Positions 29,513-37,089 of a DNA stretch of 37,089 bases are shown one piece after another. Numbering within the stretch: position 1 is the first letter of the stretch; every line of letters begins with the position of its first letter. The notes under the pieces were generated by a model. The model was not told where the DNA came from. It worked only from the letters and a program-made list of their open reading frames with translations, and ran no database searches. Source of the DNA: a virus; the IMG/VR virus record IMGVR_UViG_3300044701_000250, positions 1 through 37,089 of that record, one strand, 5' to 3'. The position numbers were made by a program, and so were the translations under genes.

Positions 29513-31773
29513 CAGCGTTTCCCCTTCTTGCTTACCTTCTTGTCCAACTCCTTGACCGCTTCGGTAAGAAGCCCGATCACCTGCGGCACGCCAACTTGGC
29601 GCATACCGTCACGACGGCGAGAGACGGCTTCTGGCATGACCTTTTCAACGTCCTGCGCTGAAACACTCATGTCTTTCTTGCCGCCTTCGTCTTCGCCATC
29701 TTCTGAGCCGTATCCGTCTTCCCACTCAAACTCAATGCCCTTGAGACGGTTTACCTTATCAAGCGGGTTCTTGATCTTTTTGGCGTTCTTCTTCATGTCC
29801 ATGTCAGATCCGAAGACCTGTTGTGCCATGTTGAAGTAACTTGGCGTACTCGTCACCTTACCAGTCGTTGACTGGTTAATCGGACTCGCCGCAATCGCAC
29901 CCTGCCGGATCGCCAACTGCTGCAGCGGGTAGTTCTGCTGGCGCATGAACTCCTGATACTGCCGGTCGAGATACTGCTGCATGAGCCCCTGCTGCCCCTG
30001 CCCCAGTCCAAGCTGCGCCTGAGCCGCGCCATAGCGGTTCTGCAGCGCCTGCTGGCCAAACTGCCCCAACTGCCCGGCAGCGCCCATGCGGAACTGCGCC
30101 GCCTGCTGCCCTGCGCCTTGGTTGGCCAGAGCCGCCTGCATCGCCTGCTGCGCGTTGAACTGCTGCGCGGTCATTCCCATTTCTTGGGCGCGCTGCCGTG
30201 CCTGCTGGTTGGCAAGCGCCATCTGGTTGGCCTGCTGTGCGTTGAACTGCTGCTGCGCCTGCGTCATGCCCTGCGCCTGCAGCCCAGCGGCCTGGTTCAA
30301 ACGTGCCGCATCCATGGCGGCCTGCACATTGAACTGACCAGCCTGCAAGCCCATTTGCTGGCCAGTCTGACCAGCCTGCTGGTTGGCAAGGGCAGCACGC
30401 AGGGCGGCCTCTTGGTTGGCCTGCCCAGCGGTCAGCCCTAAGCGCTGCGCCTCAAGCGCGGCCTGCTGGTTGGACTGCGAGGCAGTCAAACCCAACTGCT
30501 GCGCCTGCTGCTGCGCGGCTTGGTTAGCCAGCGCCGCACGCATCTGCTGCTCGACGTTGAACTGGCCAGTCTGCGTGCCAAGTTGCTGCGTCTGCAACTG
30601 TGCCGCTTGGTTGGCTCGAGCAGCCTCAAGTGCCGCCTGCTGGTTTGCCTGCTGCGCGGTCAGACCCATCTGCTGGGCCTGCTGTCCAGCGGCTTGGTTA
30701 GCCAGTTGAGCACGCATCGCCGTCTCGACATTGGTCTGGCCAGCCGTCAGCCCGAGTTGCTGCAATCGCAGGTCACGCTCTTGGTTGCTAATCTGGCCAG
30801 CCTGCGCCAACTGCATGACGTTCTGCGCGGCCTGCTGGTTAGCCAGAGACGCCTGTTGCTCACGGCCAACGTCCGCCTCACGCAACTGCGCGGCCTGCTG
30901 GAAGCCCTGCGCGCGCTGCTCGGCAATAAAGCGGTTACGCTCACGCGCAGCCTCGCCAGCGGCGATACCTTCCTGCACGGCTTGGCGTGATCCGCCAAAC
31001 GCTCGAGCGGCAGTAGCCTGAGCGCCAATTTGTTGGCGCCGTGCAGCCTCCGAGCGGTCGATGTCAGACAGCCCGGCCTCAATGACCTGCTGCTGGTACG
31101 GGTTCTGGTAAGCCGCTAAGTCACGCCCCAAGAATGACGCACCCTGCACCGAAGGTGCAGCACCCGGCCCAGCGACATCACGCGCAGAGAACTGCGTGCC
31201 AAGCCGCTCGCCCTGTACGTTCTGCGGTGCAAACTGGCTGGCAATCTGCTGCGCGTTAATGTCACGCACGCCAGCCGGGCCAGCGGCAGCACCGACCGAC
31301 ACGTTCGGGGCGGTAAACTGCGAGGCAATCGGAGCGGCACCAAACTGTGATGCAATCTGCTGCGCAGATACGCGCTCAGGCGCAAACTGCGTGCCGACTT
31401 GGCCAGCCATCACGCGCTCAACTGTGGTGCCAGGCGCTACACGCTCGGCTTGTGACAGAGGAGCCTCAAACTGGGTTTGAACCTGACCGCCCTGCACGCG
31501 CTCCGGCTGGAAGCCAAGGTCTCGCTGCAACTGCTGAGAGGCGAGCTCCAACTCTGGAACATAGCCGCCCTGCTGCGCGATGGCGCGAGTCATGGCTTCG
31601 CCGCGCATGTAGTCCTGCGTGAACGGCGCCGTTAGCAAGCCTTGATAAGGCGTGAACGGCAGAGCGGCCAACTGATTGGCCATCTCAATGTTCTGCAGGA
31701 CGTTTTGATAAACCGCCGGGTCTATCTGCGTCGAGCTGGTTTCTTTCTTGCTGGACTTAAAAAGGTTACTCAT
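29512..31773 (-). CDS. Gln/Ala-repeat protein with C-terminal S74-type chaperone
   Basis: 753 residues. The ATG at 31773 overlaps the GNAT-like gene stop as ATGA. Residues about 90-225 hold QFAPERV/IASQF-type short repeats. Residues about 300-575 are a long helical repeat region rich in Q, A and L with a recurrent ALANQAAxQQAQQLGLTA unit of roughly 30 residues. The C-terminus is an S74 intramolecular chaperone: GSDMDMKKNAKKI gives S656 and K661 in the S-x4-K dyad spacing, followed by SVSAQDVEKVMPEAVSRR and VPQVIGLLTEAVKELDKKV. It would cleave itself before S656 after trimerising. Fused to a helical rod rather than a beta fibre, which is unusual. Likely a tail or ejection rod. Confidence 0.8.
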   Translation of the reverse strand: MSNLFKSSKKETSSTQIDPAVYQNVLQNIEMANQLAALPFTPYQGLLTAPFTQDYMRGEAMTRAIAQQGGYVPELELASQQLQRDLGFQPERVQGGQVQTQFEAPLSQAERVAPGTTVERVMAGQVGTQFAPERVSAQQIASQFGAAPIASQFTAPNVSVGAAAGPAGVRDINAQQIASQFAPQNVQGERLGTQFSARDVAGPGAAPSVQGASFLGRDLAAYQNPYQQQVIEAGLSDIDRSEAARRQQIGAQATAARAFGGSRQAVQEGIAAGEAARERNRFIAEQRAQGFQQAAQLREADVGREQQASLANQQAAQNVMQLAQAGQISNQERDLRLQQLGLTAGQTNVETAMRAQLANQAAGQQAQQMGLTAQQANQQAALEAARANQAAQLQTQQLGTQTGQFNVEQQMRAALANQAAQQQAQQLGLTASQSNQQAALEAQRLGLTAGQANQEAALRAALANQQAGQTGQQMGLQAGQFNVQAAMDAARLNQAAGLQAQGMTQAQQQFNAQQANQMALANQQARQRAQEMGMTAQQFNAQQAMQAALANQGAGQQAAQFRMGAAGQLGQFGQQALQNRYGAAQAQLGLGQGQQGLMQQYLDRQYQEFMRQQNYPLQQLAIRQGAIAASPINQSTTGKVTSTPSYFNMAQQVFGSDMDMKKNAKKIKNPLDKVNRLKGIEFEWEDGYGSEDGEDEGGKKDMSVSAQDVEKVMPEAVSRRRDGMRQVGVPQVIGLLTEAVKELDKKVSKKGKR
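30050..30850 (-). repeat. Tandem Gln/Ala coding repeats
   Basis: The DNA of the rod region carries degenerate units of about 90 bp with recurring ctgctggttggc, gcctgctg and caactgctgcgc elements, matching the ALANQAA...LGLTA protein unit. It is prone to length change. Confidence 0.7.
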
Positions 31774-32141
31774 AGTTTCTTCTCGAGCACCACCGCGGTG
31801 CGTCTGTAGCCCTCAAGCGCCCTCTGCCAACCGGGGCGGCCCATAATCAACATCGTGTCGCAGCCGATGCTGCGCGCCCAATCCTCAACGAGTGGGCGGA
31901 TGTTTCCGTTTATTTCGTTCAGATCCCCTGCGCCAAGGATCACCGTGAGTTGCTTAATGCGCGGGAATATGTCGATGGTTGTGAGTACACAGGAGTTTTC
32001 AGCCGCCCAGAATTGATACTCACCGCGCGCAATGCCCTCGAGGACATCGTTGTAGTTCAACTGGCCATAGTTCTCGGCCAACGCGCGCTCAATCAATTCT
32101 CGAAACGGCTTAATAAACTCAAACCCCTCTGCCTCGCTCAT
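31770..32141 (-). CDS. GNAT-like protein (123 aa)
   Basis: 123 residues, ATG at 32141, four-base overlaps on both sides. FIKPFRELIERALAENYGQL forms the first helices. The strands FWAAENSCVLTTIDIFPRIK and LTVILGAGDLNEINGNIRPL follow, then VEDWARSIGCDTMLIMGRPG and WQRALEGYRRTAVVLEKKL. This matches the acetyltransferase-like family placed beside tail genes in podophages, sometimes equated with T7 gp13. The acetyl-CoA loop is not obvious, so it may be a structural relative. Confidence 0.7.
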   Translation of the reverse strand: MSEAEGFEFIKPFRELIERALAENYGQLNYNDVLEGIARGEYQFWAAENSCVLTTIDIFPRIKQLTVILGAGDLNEINGNIRPLVEDWARSIGCDTMLIMGRPGWQRALEGYRRTAVVLEKKL

Positions 32142-33616
32142 CGCTCACCGCCTGCCACGGCATCAAGGCGCATGGTTCCAACTCGCCAGTCTGTGGCGGG
32201 CGATGCTCCTGTCACTCGCATCTCAACCTGACGGCCACTGAAGCGCACCGGCGTGTATGGGCTGTCAATCGTGTAAGACTTGACCACCTCGGAGCCTAGT
32301 GGCGTGAAACGTGTCTTGAACTGCACGCCAACAGACCCCTCTGTTTTCTCATCGGCAATCAACTGCCGAGCCACCATGATGCGATCCCCACCGCCAAACT
32401 CTATCGGGCCAGTCTGCGCATACGGCGTGGCGCCGTCGTAAGCCACGCCAACCTCATGCTCGTAGATGTACCCGTCAGTGGATACCAAGAGCGGATAGTT
32501 GAACACGCCACGATCTGTGCCAGCGGTGCGCGCAAGGCTACCGATAGTCCAATGCCCCTCACGGTAATTGTACGCAACATAGGAGTCCACTTCAGTATTT
32601 GAAGCGCTGGGGTAATACCACCAGATCTCCCCATACTGGTTGTTGGCTACCGCGTACACCTTGGACTTCTGCTGCTGTGACAGGTTGTTGGTCACATAAT
32701 CGAGCACGTCACACTTGATGGGGCGAACAAAGCCGTCGTACATGAAGAAGCCAGAAGGACTCCACCAGTACGCCACCGACTCCACCGCCGCCACCGCCTG
32801 CGCGCTGATTACGCCGCAGCCGGTTGCAATACGCTCAAAGCCGTAAACAAACGGCGGCCCCTGATATTGCGCGGTGTGTACGTCCACGTCCGTGAAAATC
32901 AGGTTCACGCCGCGCAGACGCTTGCCAGCCACGATGGAGCCAAGCGTCTCAAGCTCAATGTCGCCCGCTTGGTTCGTGACCGCTGGCGTCCAGAGCGTGT
33001 TGTTTTCTTGATCGCACCAGGCAACCTTGCGGGCATTGCCGCCAGCGCCAAGTGCGAACACAAACCGCTCTGCTGTGACCAGCACCGCCTTGTTGTCAAT
33101 CGGTGCGTTGGTCAGCGCCACGGCGTCATTGTTCGTGTCCAAGTCCCACTCAAGGATCTTGCCGTCAGCGTTGGAGCAGGCGAGCAGGTACTCGCCCCAG
33201 TTGTCCATGCTCCACGTCGTGGCTGGCGTTACCGTGCCGGTATCTGGCCGCGGCGTGCCATACGAAAACAAGCCATAAGGGCCGCCGCCATAACCAAGGT
33301 TGAGCACGGCATCTGCAACTCCAGCCGTGAAGCCTGCAGTCGGTGTGATGTCCGTCAGCGTTCCCGCCTCGTTCATCGCATATAACTTGCTGTGCGTACC
33401 GGCGCCAATCCAGCGCACGTTTCCGTTGGTGCGCCACGCAATAAAGCCGCGGCACATTCCGGTCATCTGGCTGTTGGAGCGTTTGCGCCAACCGCCGACC
33501 GGGCGCATGGTGCCTTCATACCAGCGCACGAGGCTGGCATCACGCCAGCGACTCTTGCTCTGGTAGTCAGTACCGTTGCGATATACGCCCGGTTGAATGT
33601 TAATGGGTACGAGCAT
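32138..33616 (-). CDS. Tail nozzle/stabilisation protein (P22 gp10-like)
   Basis: 492 residues, ATG at 33616 with a GTAGGAG site. The start (MLVPINIQPGVYRNGTDYQS, then KSRWRDASLVRWYEGTMRPV and GGWRKR) is the well-known beginning of podophage gp10-type tail proteins. The body is a series of beta-propeller-like blades (GFIAWRTNGNVRWIGAGTHS, YWWSPSGFFMYDGFVRPIKC). It plugs or extends the portal-adaptor channel. Length fits the family. Its presence is the strongest single sign that the particle is short-tailed. Confidence 0.85.
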   Translation of the reverse strand: MLVPINIQPGVYRNGTDYQSKSRWRDASLVRWYEGTMRPVGGWRKRSNSQMTGMCRGFIAWRTNGNVRWIGAGTHSKLYAMNEAGTLTDITPTAGFTAGVADAVLNLGYGGGPYGLFSYGTPRPDTGTVTPATTWSMDNWGEYLLACSNADGKILEWDLDTNNDAVALTNAPIDNKAVLVTAERFVFALGAGGNARKVAWCDQENNTLWTPAVTNQAGDIELETLGSIVAGKRLRGVNLIFTDVDVHTAQYQGPPFVYGFERIATGCGVISAQAVAAVESVAYWWSPSGFFMYDGFVRPIKCDVLDYVTNNLSQQQKSKVYAVANNQYGEIWWYYPSASNTEVDSYVAYNYREGHWTIGSLARTAGTDRGVFNYPLLVSTDGYIYEHEVGVAYDGATPYAQTGPIEFGGGDRIMVARQLIADEKTEGSVGVQFKTRFTPLGSEVVKSYTIDSPYTPVRFSGRQVEMRVTGASPATDWRVGTMRLDAVAGGER

Positions 33617-33622
33617 CCGCTC

Positions 33623-33850
33623 CTACTCCTTCGGGATAAACCAACCTTTCAACATGCCAGTCAGAACGGCAAGAGCGGCGGCGAGGCCAGCGAGCCATTT
33701 GACGAAGGCGACCAGCGTTTCGGCAGTGGCCCAAGCGTTGGCGAGTTTTTTAAGATCGCCTTTCACTTCGGACATGTCGGCCTGCAGCGCCTCCATCTCT
33801 TTCCTCAATAGTGCGATTTCCACCGCATCAGCCCGCTCTTGATCTGACAT
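33623..33850 (-). CDS. Coiled-coil plus membrane helix protein (75 aa)
   Basis: 75 residues, ATG at 33850. The N-terminal coiled coil (VEIALLRKEMEALQADMSEV, then KGDLKKLANAW) is followed by a C-terminal membrane helix (WLAGLAAALAVLTGMLKGWF). This topology resembles XhlA-type lysis accessory proteins. It lies between tail genes, away from the endolysin, so either a lysis accessory or a tail-assembly membrane protein is possible. Confidence 0.68.
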   Translation of the reverse strand: MSDQERADAVEIALLRKEMEALQADMSEVKGDLKKLANAWATAETLVAFVKWLAGLAAALAVLTGMLKGWFIPKE

Positions 33851-33853
33851 GGC

Positions 33854-34012
33854 TCACTCCGGCTTGTCTTCTTTCTTCGGAAGATGCGGCTCTACTTGTC
33901 CGAGCAACTTCTGCCAAAGCGGGAAAGCACCTTGCGCAGTTGGCAAGCTGCCGATCAAGTTGGTAATGGCCACGGCTTCCTCGAGAGACAACTTCAACTC
34001 AATCTCTTCCAT
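33854..34012 (-). CDS. Small protein (52 aa)
   Basis: The ATG at 34012 overlaps the previous TAA (TAATG). It reads MEEIELKLSLEEAVAITNLI, then GSLPTAQGAFPLWQKLLGQV and a basic/acidic tail. It resembles small helical phage proteins of the tail region that begin with E-L-K-L-S-L-E/D-E patterns. Function unknown. Confidence 0.68.
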   Translation of the reverse strand: MEEIELKLSLEEAVAITNLIGSLPTAQGAFPLWQKLLGQVEPHLPKKEDKPE

Positions 34013-34335
34013 TACGCCACCCACGGAAGTTGCGGCGAAACGATCGGCGGATTCTTGGCGTTCGCAATCTGCTGCGCCACCGCCGCCTCTGTCGCGTCCT
34101 TGTCCACGCCGTTCGCCCAAATCCATCCGAGGACGGTATCCAGAGTCAGCGATGAATACGGGATAAACGACTCACCTTCCACGACGGGAAGCGAGCAAGT
34201 GCTGTAGACGTTGCCGGAATAGTCGCCGTCTGCGCCGGAGCAAGCCCAGTGGCAAACGATAACGTAATCTTGGTGTCCATCTACGTTCGGCAAGCAATCC
34301 ATTTTTGAGACTTGCCAGTTGTATACGATGCTCAT
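34012..34335 (-). CDS. DUF7936-like tail-region protein (107 aa)
   Basis: 107 residues, ATG at 34335, three bases after the fibre stop. YNWQVSKMDCLPNVDGHQDY and VIVCHWACSGADGDYSGNVY match a small beta-sandwich family (which I associate with DUF7936) often encoded just after tail fibre genes; the C-terminal helix (DATEAAVAQQIANAKNPP) is also typical. It may help fibre assembly or be a tail tip component; no experiment known to me fixes the role. Confidence 0.75.
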   Translation of the reverse strand: MSIVYNWQVSKMDCLPNVDGHQDYVIVCHWACSGADGDYSGNVYSTCSLPVVEGESFIPYSSLTLDTVLGWIWANGVDKDATEAAVAQQIANAKNPPIVSPQLPWVA

Positions 34336-34338
34336 TTA

Positions 34339-36315
34339 TTAGGCTCCTTTAAGTGCGGATACTTCCGCTTCCAGTTTCTCAATACGCGCCATGGCTTCTT
34401 GCAGGGCTTTGATGGCGGCAAACGTAATGTCTTTGGTGTAAACCGTCTTTAGCGGTTCTTCGCCTTCTGGCGTATTTCCAAAGCCATCTGCATCTACCCA
34501 TACCGGCTCAACAGATTCAACCTGCTGCGCGATGACACCGACGTTCACATCATCGTGCGTCTGGTCGTTGTACTTATAGGTGACAATTTCCAATGCGCCG
34601 ATCTTGTCCCACATGGACGCAGCGGGAGCAATGTCTTTCTTTGTGCGAGCGTCTGACAGGTCTACGTTGTTGGACTGGTAGTTTGCCAAGCCGCCATTGG
34701 AGCGGATAACAGCGCGAGTTGCGGCATTATCACCGCAGTTCAAAAACCAACGAGTAGCATCATTTGGTGCGGCGGCACTAAACGTAATTGTCGGGCCATA
34801 CGGATTGCTCGCAGCAGAGTTAGTAATAATTACTGCTTCAGCATTACTGACGTTTGAATATAACTCATGATAAGTGCCTGTGCTTCCAGCATACGTCCCA
34901 GTATTGCTGGCTTTGAAGAAACCCCCCGCCGTGATGCGTGCGCGTTCGCCAAGTCCGCTAGTCCCGCGTGTAGAGAACGACAATGCTGCATAATCGTTTG
35001 TGTGATCTGTGTATTGCGCGCCAAATGCAGCGGCAGCAGCACCGCCATCTGAATCTGTCCAAAAAATCTGCGCCCAGTTGTTGTTGGTTGTGTTTGTATT
35101 TGTTAAGTACGCAACAACGGCACCAGCGTTAAACTGCGAAGTTTCAGCATCGGCAAAAGACACTTGGAGCGGGCCGTCTGGCGAACTCGTCCCGATGCCG
35201 AGGTTGCCGGAGGCATCTAACGTGACCTTTGCCGTTCCCTCAATACCTAACTCTACAATGCTGCCCGCTATCATCAACGGCTGATAAGAGGCATTTAACG
35301 TATTATCAACGCCTTGGAAAGTAGTGCGCGTTGAGTCATGTATGACACGAACGCCTTTTGTTGATCCTGAAAGACCTAATGAATAGCCAGATGTATTTAC
35401 CGCATGCACCTTCGCGCTAGGCGAACTAGTCCCGATGCCGAGGTTGCCGGAGGAGTCTATTCTGGCTTTTTCTGTCGTGCCTGTATAAAACAAAAGGCTG
35501 CCAGTGTTTACGCCCGACCGTAGTGCTGCAACCGATGCGGCAGTATCCGATCCGTCATTTGATTTAAAGTTTAAGAATCCGTAATCGTTAGAAACTCTTG
35601 CTCTGATATTGATGCCGTTTGAGCCAGAGTTAGAAACAACGTCAAGCGGTACTGCCGGACTGCTCGTGCCGATGCCTAACCCGGTGCTGGTGAGGCGGGC
35701 TTGTTCGGAGCCGTTAAGTTCAAACGCTTGGTAATAACCAGACGACCCAGACTTACCGGCAACAAAACGCATTCCACCCGTTGAGGCATTCAAAGTGACT
35801 TGCCCGTAGGAGGACGCTATAGACGGGAAATAAAAATCCAGACCAAAGTCGTTAGCAAGCCCAGAATCGCTTACTCTGATTTTTGGAGTGCTAGCCGCCA
35901 ATGTAAGCAAATTCGTCCCATCAAAAGTCAGCGCACTCCCACTCGTCGCCACCTTGCTGCCGTTCAGATACAACACGCCGTTGGCCGTGCCGCCGGAGAG
36001 GGTCAATGCACTGCTGATCGTGGCAGAAGTCGAAGTCAGGTTCGTAATCGTTGCTGATGCAAACGTAGCATTCGTCAGCGACAAGCTGCTGATGGTAAGA
36101 CTACCGACCCGAGCAACCGTAAACGATGCATCCGCGCAAGTCAGGCTGGAGGGGCTTGTGCCTATTTCGATGATGCCGCTGCTGCTGTTGATAGTAAACA
36201 ACCGCTTATCTGCCGTGTTAACGGCCAGTTCTGCACCACCTGCTGCATTCGTCAGGTTAGCCGTTGCCGGAACTGCACCCGGAGTGTCACTCTTTTTCGT
36301 CAGAATAGTAGGCAT
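34339..36315 (-). CDS. Tail fibre with C-terminal S74 chaperone
   Basis: 658 residues as read in this window. The ATG at 36315 overlaps the upstream stop as TAATG. The N-terminus (MPTILTKKSDTPGAVPATAN, then AAGGAELAVNTADKRL) is a common fibre start. Residues about 60-100 share decapeptide repeats with the upstream gene. The shaft (105-540) has several GIGTSSP-containing repeats. The S74 chaperone is residues 554-658: S554 and K559 (LSDARTKKDIAP), VGVIAQQVESV, and a terminal coiled coil (ALQEAMARIEKLEAEV). It should autocleave before S554. An alternative N-terminus encoded by 631-1 joins within the 127-bp repeat (codons at 36003-35877). Confidence 0.9.
   Translation of the reverse strand: MPTILTKKSDTPGAVPATANLTNAAGGAELAVNTADKRLFTINSSSGIIEIGTSPSSLTCADASFTVARVGSLTISSLSLTNATFASATITNLTSTSATISSALTLSGGTANGVLYLNGSKVATSGSALTFDGTNLLTLAASTPKIRVSDSGLANDFGLDFYFPSIASSYGQVTLNASTGGMRFVAGKSGSSGYYQAFELNGSEQARLTSTGLGIGTSSPAVPLDVVSNSGSNGINIRARVSNDYGFLNFKSNDGSDTAASVAALRSGVNTGSLLFYTGTTEKARIDSSGNLGIGTSSPSAKVHAVNTSGYSLGLSGSTKGVRVIHDSTRTTFQGVDNTLNASYQPLMIAGSIVELGIEGTAKVTLDASGNLGIGTSSPDGPLQVSFADAETSQFNAGAVVAYLTNTNTTNNNWAQIFWTDSDGGAAAAAFGAQYTDHTNDYAALSFSTRGTSGLGERARITAGGFFKASNTGTYAGSTGTYHELYSNVSNAEAVIITNSAASNPYGPTITFSAAAPNDATRWFLNCGDNAATRAVIRSNGGLANYQSNNVDLSDARTKKDIAPAASMWDKIGALEIVTYKYNDQTHDDVNVGVIAQQVESVEPVWVDADGFGNTPEGEEPLKTVYTKDITFAAIKALQEAMARIEKLEAEVSALKGA
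35877..36003. repeat. 127-bp exact direct repeat, copy B (internal)
   Basis: Identical to bases 1-127. It lies inside the fibre gene, 1,086 bases from the window end, so this is not a simple terminal overlap. It marks the branch between two fibre N-terminal versions. Confidence 0.9.
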
Positions 36316-37089
36316 TAGTAAGCTCCCCCGCTAAGGGTTCCTGTGGCATTCGCCAGATCCAAATAATAACTTCCGCTCTGCCCATCGAGCAAATCGGCGT
36401 TGAGGTTTGCTACCAGTGTCGTAGACCCAATGACCAGACTTCCCAGTGACAGGTTCGTAATACCCGCTGAGGTGCTGGTTAGCGTCGTGATGGTAGCGCT
36501 AGTAAAGGTTGCATTAGCCAGCGATAGACTGCTGACCGTTAGACTCGTTACAGCGAGATTGGTAATCGATGCAGAAGCCGAAGCCAACGTCGATACGGTG
36601 CCGCTCGTAGCTGTTAAGTTTGTGAGCGTGGCAGAACCACTAGTTAGAACCGTGATGTTTCCGCTGCTGTACCCAAGCGCCGTACCCGATAGCGCTGTGA
36701 TTGCTGCGGAGCCGGAGGCTAGCGTGCTGATCGTTCCGCTCGTGCTGGTGAGATTCGTAGCCGTCAAAGACCCGCTCGATAGCGTGGTAATCCCGGCTGA
36801 AGTTGAAGTCAGCGTCGTTATTGTTGCGCTCGTGAACGAAGCGTTAGCTAATGACAGGCTGCTAACAGTCAGACTCGTAACAGCAAGATTGGTCACTACT
36901 GCGGAGGTAGATGCGAGCGTCGTAACTGTACCGCTAGTCGCAGTCAGATTAGTCGCCGTCAAAGAACCGCTGGTGAGCGTTGTGACGTTACCGCTGCTGT
37001 AGCCCAGCGAAGTTCCAGAGAGCGTCGTAATTCCCGCACTCGGACTTGTCAGCGTCGTAATCGTCGCGCTTGTAGCCGTCAGATTTGTC
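36315..37089 (-). CDS. Decapeptide-repeat fibre protein (5' end beyond window)
   Basis: The frame is open from the window end to the TAA at 36317-36315: 257 residues, no start seen (an internal TTG at 36962 is not needed). The protein is built from ten-residue units of the form T-x-L-x-x-x-S-x-x-I/V (TNLTATSGTV, TTLASTSAVV, TTLTSTSAGI), predicting a beta-solenoid or triple beta-helix shaft. A larger unit of 110 residues (330 bp) is seen about twice. It ends in ANLNADLLDGQSGSYYLDLA, a motif frequent at fibre domain borders. It is coupled to the S74 fibre gene, so the two may form one fibre from separate chains. Confidence 0.8.
   Translation of the reverse strand, partial: TNLTATSATITTLTSPSAGITTLSGTSLGYSSGNVTTLTSGSLTATNLTATSGTVTTLASTSAVVTNLAVTSLTVSSLSLANASFTSATITTLTSTSAGITTLSSGSLTATNLTSTSGTISTLASGSAAITALSGTALGYSSGNITVLTSGSATLTNLTATSGTVSTLASASASITNLAVTSLTVSSLSLANATFTSATITTLTSTSAGITNLSLGSLVIGSTTLVANLNADLLDGQSGSYYLDLANATGTLSGGAY
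36420..37080 (-). repeat. Nested 30-bp and 330-bp coding repeats
   Basis: Ten-codon units are arranged in a higher-order 330-bp period: the run from TNLTATSGTV through SSLSLANASF to TTLTSTSAGI recurs 110 residues later. Such DNA is hard to assemble and probably explains why the contig ends here. Confidence 0.75.

Noticed and set aside
1-36003. Terminal redundancy of a linear phage genome
   Set aside because: The second copy is internal, not at the window end, and has exactly an assembler-like length, so it is not a direct terminal repeat as it stands.
35877-36315. Diversity-generating retroelement acting on the fibre
   Set aside because: No reverse transcriptase and no template/variable repeat pair with adenine-biased differences; the two copies are identical.
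1-37089. tRNA genes, integrase, transposase, toxin-antitoxin pairs
   Set aside because: Looked for on both strands; no cloverleaf-like segment or recognisable protein was seen. The YdaS-like protein has no partner toxin next to it.

Overview
This window is most of a tailed-phage genome (Caudoviricetes, probably a short-tailed podovirus). It encodes small and large terminase subunits, a portal, a scaffold and an HK97-type capsid protein, a P22 gp10-like tail nozzle, injection (internal virion) proteins, tail fibres with S74 chaperone domains, and a GH24 lysozyme. There is no sheath, tail tube or tape-measure gene, no RNA polymerase and no family A or B DNA polymerase. Base composition is GC-rich. 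The host is probably a Gram-negative bacterium, since the genes include a GH24 lysozyme, DnaA boxes and sigma70-like promoters, but it cannot be named. There are no tRNAs, CRISPR arrays, insertion sequences or integrase.

Layout. A divergent control region at about 20.80-20.94 kb separates two transcription units. Leftward (minus strand): a YdaS/Cro-like regulator, a PrimPol-helicase, a cluster of 10-bp iteron-like repeats (18.44-18.55 kb), small genes, a Holliday-junction-resolvase-like nuclease, an NrdR-type zinc ribbon and TerS. A 275-bp non-coding block with DnaA boxes follows, then TerL, a three-gene glycan/methyl cassette, portal, virion proteins, scaffold, capsid, adaptor and tail genes, ending in a tail fibre cut by the window start. 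Rightward (plus strand, 20.94-24.12 kb): an early/replication operon with an SSB-like protein, a PD-(D/E)XK exonuclease, a DUF3310 protein and several very small proteins. From the right end, the minus strand reads: fibre genes, DUF7936 protein, tail nozzle, GNAT-like protein, a Gln-rich S74 protein, injection proteins, the lysis cassette, a mini-zincin and a metallophosphoesterase. Genes are packed tightly, with many ATGA, GTGA, TGATG and TAATG junctions.

Topology. Bases 1-127 are identical to 35877-36003, an internal site. Joining them closes a circle of 35,876 bp and fuses, in frame, the fibre N-terminus (631 to 1) with the fibre C-terminus (35876 to 34339), giving a 722-residue protein and one continuous late module. 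The last 1,086 bp (36004-37089) would then be an alternative fibre upstream region, which implies variation of the fibre locus in the population.

Most notable: the sigma-shaped contig and fibre polymorphism; P4-like decameric iterons beside the PrimPol-helicase gene; a second origin candidate with 11-bp-spaced DnaA boxes between terS and terL; a compact divergent switch with a near-leaderless regulator mRNA; at least 41 CTCGAG sites, with long gaps; and an FG/RGG-rich prion-like virion-region protein.
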